From assembly GCA_963818685.1 (NCBI GenBank), contig CAWFTJ010000005.1:280539-344538 (forward strand): a DNA stretch of 64,000 nucleotides, read 5' to 3'. The translations under genes and the position numbers were made by a program. The notes beneath the pieces were generated by a model. It did no database searches, was not told the DNA's origin, and worked only from the letters and a program-made list of their open reading frames with translations. The DNA comes from CAJCJE01 sp963818685 (lineage in GTDB: Bacteria > Actinomycetota > Actinomycetes > Mycobacteriales > Pseudonocardiaceae). Positions 61,653 to 64,000 of this stretch are shown piece after piece. Numbering within the stretch: the first letter of the stretch is position 1; each line of letters opens with the position of its first letter.

Positions 61653-62390
61653 CAGCGCGAGCGGCACCTGGACGATCCCCAGCCAGGACTGCCGCATCAG
61701 GCCCATCCAGGCAGTGAGCCGGCTATCTCGCTAGTTCGGAGGTGGCCGGTTCATTGCGTGGGATAAGAGCTGGTTCCTCGGTGACGGTGGCGAACACCTC
61801 GCGCTCGCCTTCTCGCCGCCAGTCCTCGGTGTTGAGGTCGAGGCTGGCAGCCTCGCTGATCGGTGTCCTGCCGACGAGTGGCATTCTGGCGATCCTCATC
61901 GTCCGGCGTGCTGATCGTGCCCGGACAGCCGAGGACGCAGCTCCGGCGCTTCCCGCCTGCTCGCGTTAAGCGATACGGTCTGCACATTGCGGACCATGCG
62001 GGTGTAGCCCAACAGCGCCCCTCCACTGGCGGTAGCGACTCAGCCGGCAAAGACGACCCGCGCAACGACCCGGATGGACCGGTCCAGCAGGTCGACGCTG
62101 CCGCGATCAGCTTGGCATTTCGCCCCCGCCGCGCCAGTCCGCGCAGCCGCTGCCCGAAGTCCTGGTCGCAGCCGCTGGGCAGGGTGATCGGCGCCGTACG
62201 CGCCACGACCGTCCCCGGTCCTCGTGGCGGCGTGACGCAGCGGGTCGCAGATCGACAGCGGAACGCGGTCACGGAACTCGCGGGAGCCTACCGGCAGGTT
62301 CTCACTGAAAGTGTCGGTGCGAGCGTTTACCGTGTTTCTCATGCCGGTACCATTTCAAGGTAGAATCGCCTCAGCGAGCCGAGCCCGGCG
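61653..62390. other. Degenerate non-coding stretch
   Basis: About 740 bp with frames on both strands up to 173 codons, none with a ribosome-binding site, recognisable family or convincing codon bias. The minus-strand frame beginning at 62342 (MRNTVNARTDTFSENLPVGS) is the most protein-like and might be the start of a decayed gene. Probably relic DNA of the island. Confidence 0.4.
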
Positions 62391-64000
62391 GTGCCGGAGG
62401 CGGCTCGTCATCTGCCTCGTGACATAGTCAACACTGCACCTGCCACGCGGGCGCGGTTTCGCTACCAGGACGAGTGCGTAGCCCTGATGATGCTCCAACA
62501 CCTCGGATCAACCGATCTCACGGGCATCGTGGTGGAACATTCGACCGATGCATCTCATCTTCGAGAAAGCGCGCCAAATTGGTCTCGATCAAAGACCGTG
62601 AAGTAGACCAGTTCGAAGACAGCGGCTGGAACTGGACCGCACTCAACGAACAGGACGTCTTCACAAGTCTCTATCGACAGTGGTGCGCCGCAGGGAAGTC
62701 ATGCAGTTCTCGCGTTTTGGACAAACGCCGGCTTTATTCGAAAAATGAAAGAGCTACGTAACGTTCTCGTCGACAAACCAAAACGCCATCGGACCATCTT
62801 TGTCCGACGTTTCTGTGGCCTTTTGAAGGTCACGCCCGCCGAGGCAAGGCATTTCTCCGAGCGTTGAGTACTCCTGCCGGACCCATTGCCCCGGCGGAAG
62901 GAGATCGCAGCGCAAGGAATTCACCGGATGACCCAATTGCTACAGCGGCATCGAGGCGGAGCTGCCCACCACGCAGAGCATGCTATCGGACTCTCGTCAA
63001 CGACATTCGCGACGGCCAGCACCGATGTGCCGGAGTGGAAGCGCGTATTCCATCGACCGTGGCCGCAACGCTGGCCGACTATCTCAGAAGACGGAACGAT
63101 GTTGCGATGCGTCGTTACTTTGGTGCAGTAGAAACCTTAACGCTATCCTCCGAGAATTCGCACACGCTCGGCCCAGGAAAACCCATCGCTGAATCACCAT
63201 CAATGGGTTGCGGACACTCAGTTCGTCGGCCGTACAGACCACATGGCCAGCTTGGCGGAACGGCTCGCTCCAGGTGTGCCTGATGCTGTCCGCCGGTGGT
63301 CATTGCACGGGTTGACCGGGTGCGGAAAGACCAGCCTCGCAATACAGTTCGCGGCCGAGCATTCCGATTCGATGCGACCGATGTTCATCCGCGCGGAAAC
63401 CCGAGCGACGCTGCTCGACGGGCTCGCACGCCTGGCCGGCCAAGCACGGACCTCCATGGAGGACGGGATCACCGCGGCAAGCGGGCCCGTCACTCCACCG
63501 TTGCCCGGCAACTCAGCGACGCTGCTGATCATCGACGGCATGACCGAGGCTGAGACCATTCGAGGAATCATCCCACGGCAGTCTCTCTGCCGCGTACTGA
63601 TCACCAGCACGGTCAAGCACCTGGACCAGGGATATGTCCACGTCGAGCTGGGCGTCTGGCGGCCATCAGAAAGTGATCAATACTTGAGGATGATCCTTCC
63701 GGGACGCGTCTGAGGCAGACCGGCGACGGATGGCAGAGGCATTGCATCACCACCCGCTGGCACTTGTCCAAGCTGCCAATCACTGCCGCGCCACGGACCG
63801 CTCGGTGCCCGACTTCCTCAAACGTCTGGCCCAGGAGCCCCTCAATGCCCTGGACGTCGGTGAGGCCAGTGGGCATCCCGTCTCGACCTTGCGGGCCATC
63901 CAGATCAACGTCGAGGGCGCAGGTGAGCGCAATCCCTCGGCGCAGCATCTGTTGCGGGTGCTCGCCTATCTCAGCAGCGATCCTGTGCCGCTGGCCCTAC
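62391..64000 (+). pseudogene. DUF4297-type nuclease fused to STAND NTPase, multiply frameshifted (runs off window)
   Basis: The start at GTG 62391 reads ARFRYQDECVALMMLQHLGS, then TDLTGIVVEHSTDA. A shift near 62570 continues KLVSIKDREVDQFEDSGWNW and DVFTSLYRQWCAAGKSC. Another near 62708 reads AFWTNAGFIRKMKELRNVLV, up to a stop at about 62865. YQ...E..D..K is the pattern of the DUF4297/Cap4 endonuclease domain. After further breaks, 63200-63713 reads HGLTGCGKTSLAIQFAAEHS (Walker A), ATLLIIDGMTEAE (Walker B), and ESDQYLRMILPG. Past a shift at about 63705 it continues MAEALHHHPLALVQAANHC, an NB-ARC/ARC2-like region, to the edge. At least five lesions; not functional as it stands. Confidence 0.7.

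Noticed and set aside
61751..62363. Overlapping frames on both strands up to 173 codons, one beginning at 62342 on the minus strand
   Set aside because: No family, no start signals and arginine/proline-rich composition typical of spurious high-GC frames; kept only as a note in the degenerate region.

Overview
The window is high-GC DNA with the gene content and codon bias of a filamentous actinomycete. GTG starts are frequent. It carries a WS/DGAT acyltransferase, a DUF574-type SAM methyltransferase, an LLM (F420-type) oxidoreductase, a TadA gene paired with its actinobacterial partner, LacI-controlled sugar loci and AICE-like integration beside tRNA genes. Pseudonocardiaceae (Kutzneria, Saccharothrix or Amycolatopsis-like) is my inference; the sequence alone does not prove the family.

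Layout. (1) 1-7370 is a decayed accessory island. It holds the C-terminus of a large serine recombinase that runs into a tRNA-Lys 3' half, a CcbP-like gene coupled to a multiply frameshifted helicase-associated gene, an HTH protein, and a broken DEAD/DEAH helicase. These are followed by a complete group II intron (4310-6483) abutting a second, partial intron, and by a tyrosine-recombinase remnant. (2) 7373-33479 is mostly intact: tRNA-Ser(CGA), tadA and partner, an M20 amidohydrolase, prephenate dehydrogenase, a thiolase, a FUSC membrane protein, a thioester-domain surface protein, a cupredoxin/membrane-protein operon divergent from an ECF sigma/anti-sigma pair, and WS/DGAT. It ends with a seven-gene LacI/Opp-type ABC/GH1 beta-glucosidase operon. 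(3) 34807-41219 is a second sugar locus: GH36 alpha-galactosidase divergent from LacI-MalF-MalG-binding protein. (4) 41220-46531 (minus strand) is a complete nickel-pincer cofactor operon, larA-larB-larC-larE, followed by an MFS gene. It has a short coupled leader before larA and a 15-bp tandem repeat that multiplies the larE ribosome-binding site and start codon. (5) 46885-57496 holds an amidohydrolase, LLM oxidoreductase, DUF4393 protein, DUF445 protein, HisC-like aminotransferase, dienelactone-hydrolase-like protein, acetoacetyl-CoA synthetase and an LPG-synthase-like membrane protein. (6) 57596-57806 has tRNA-Ser(GCU) and tRNA-Arg(ACG). From the tRNA-Arg 3' end to the window edge lies a second decayed island: broken tyrosine integrase, regulator, excisionase-like HTH, a frameshifted hypothetical gene and a badly broken DUF4297-STAND gene of the antiphage type.

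The two islands carry nearly all frameshifts and stops in the window, while the core between them reads cleanly, so the lesions look biological rather than sequencing noise. I did not find a clear intact undescribed system. The most promising items are the antiphage-type DUF4297-STAND relic, the larC/larE start-site repeat and larA leader, the dienelactone-hydrolase-like protein lacking its nucleophile Cys and His, and the tRNA-linked integration junctions.
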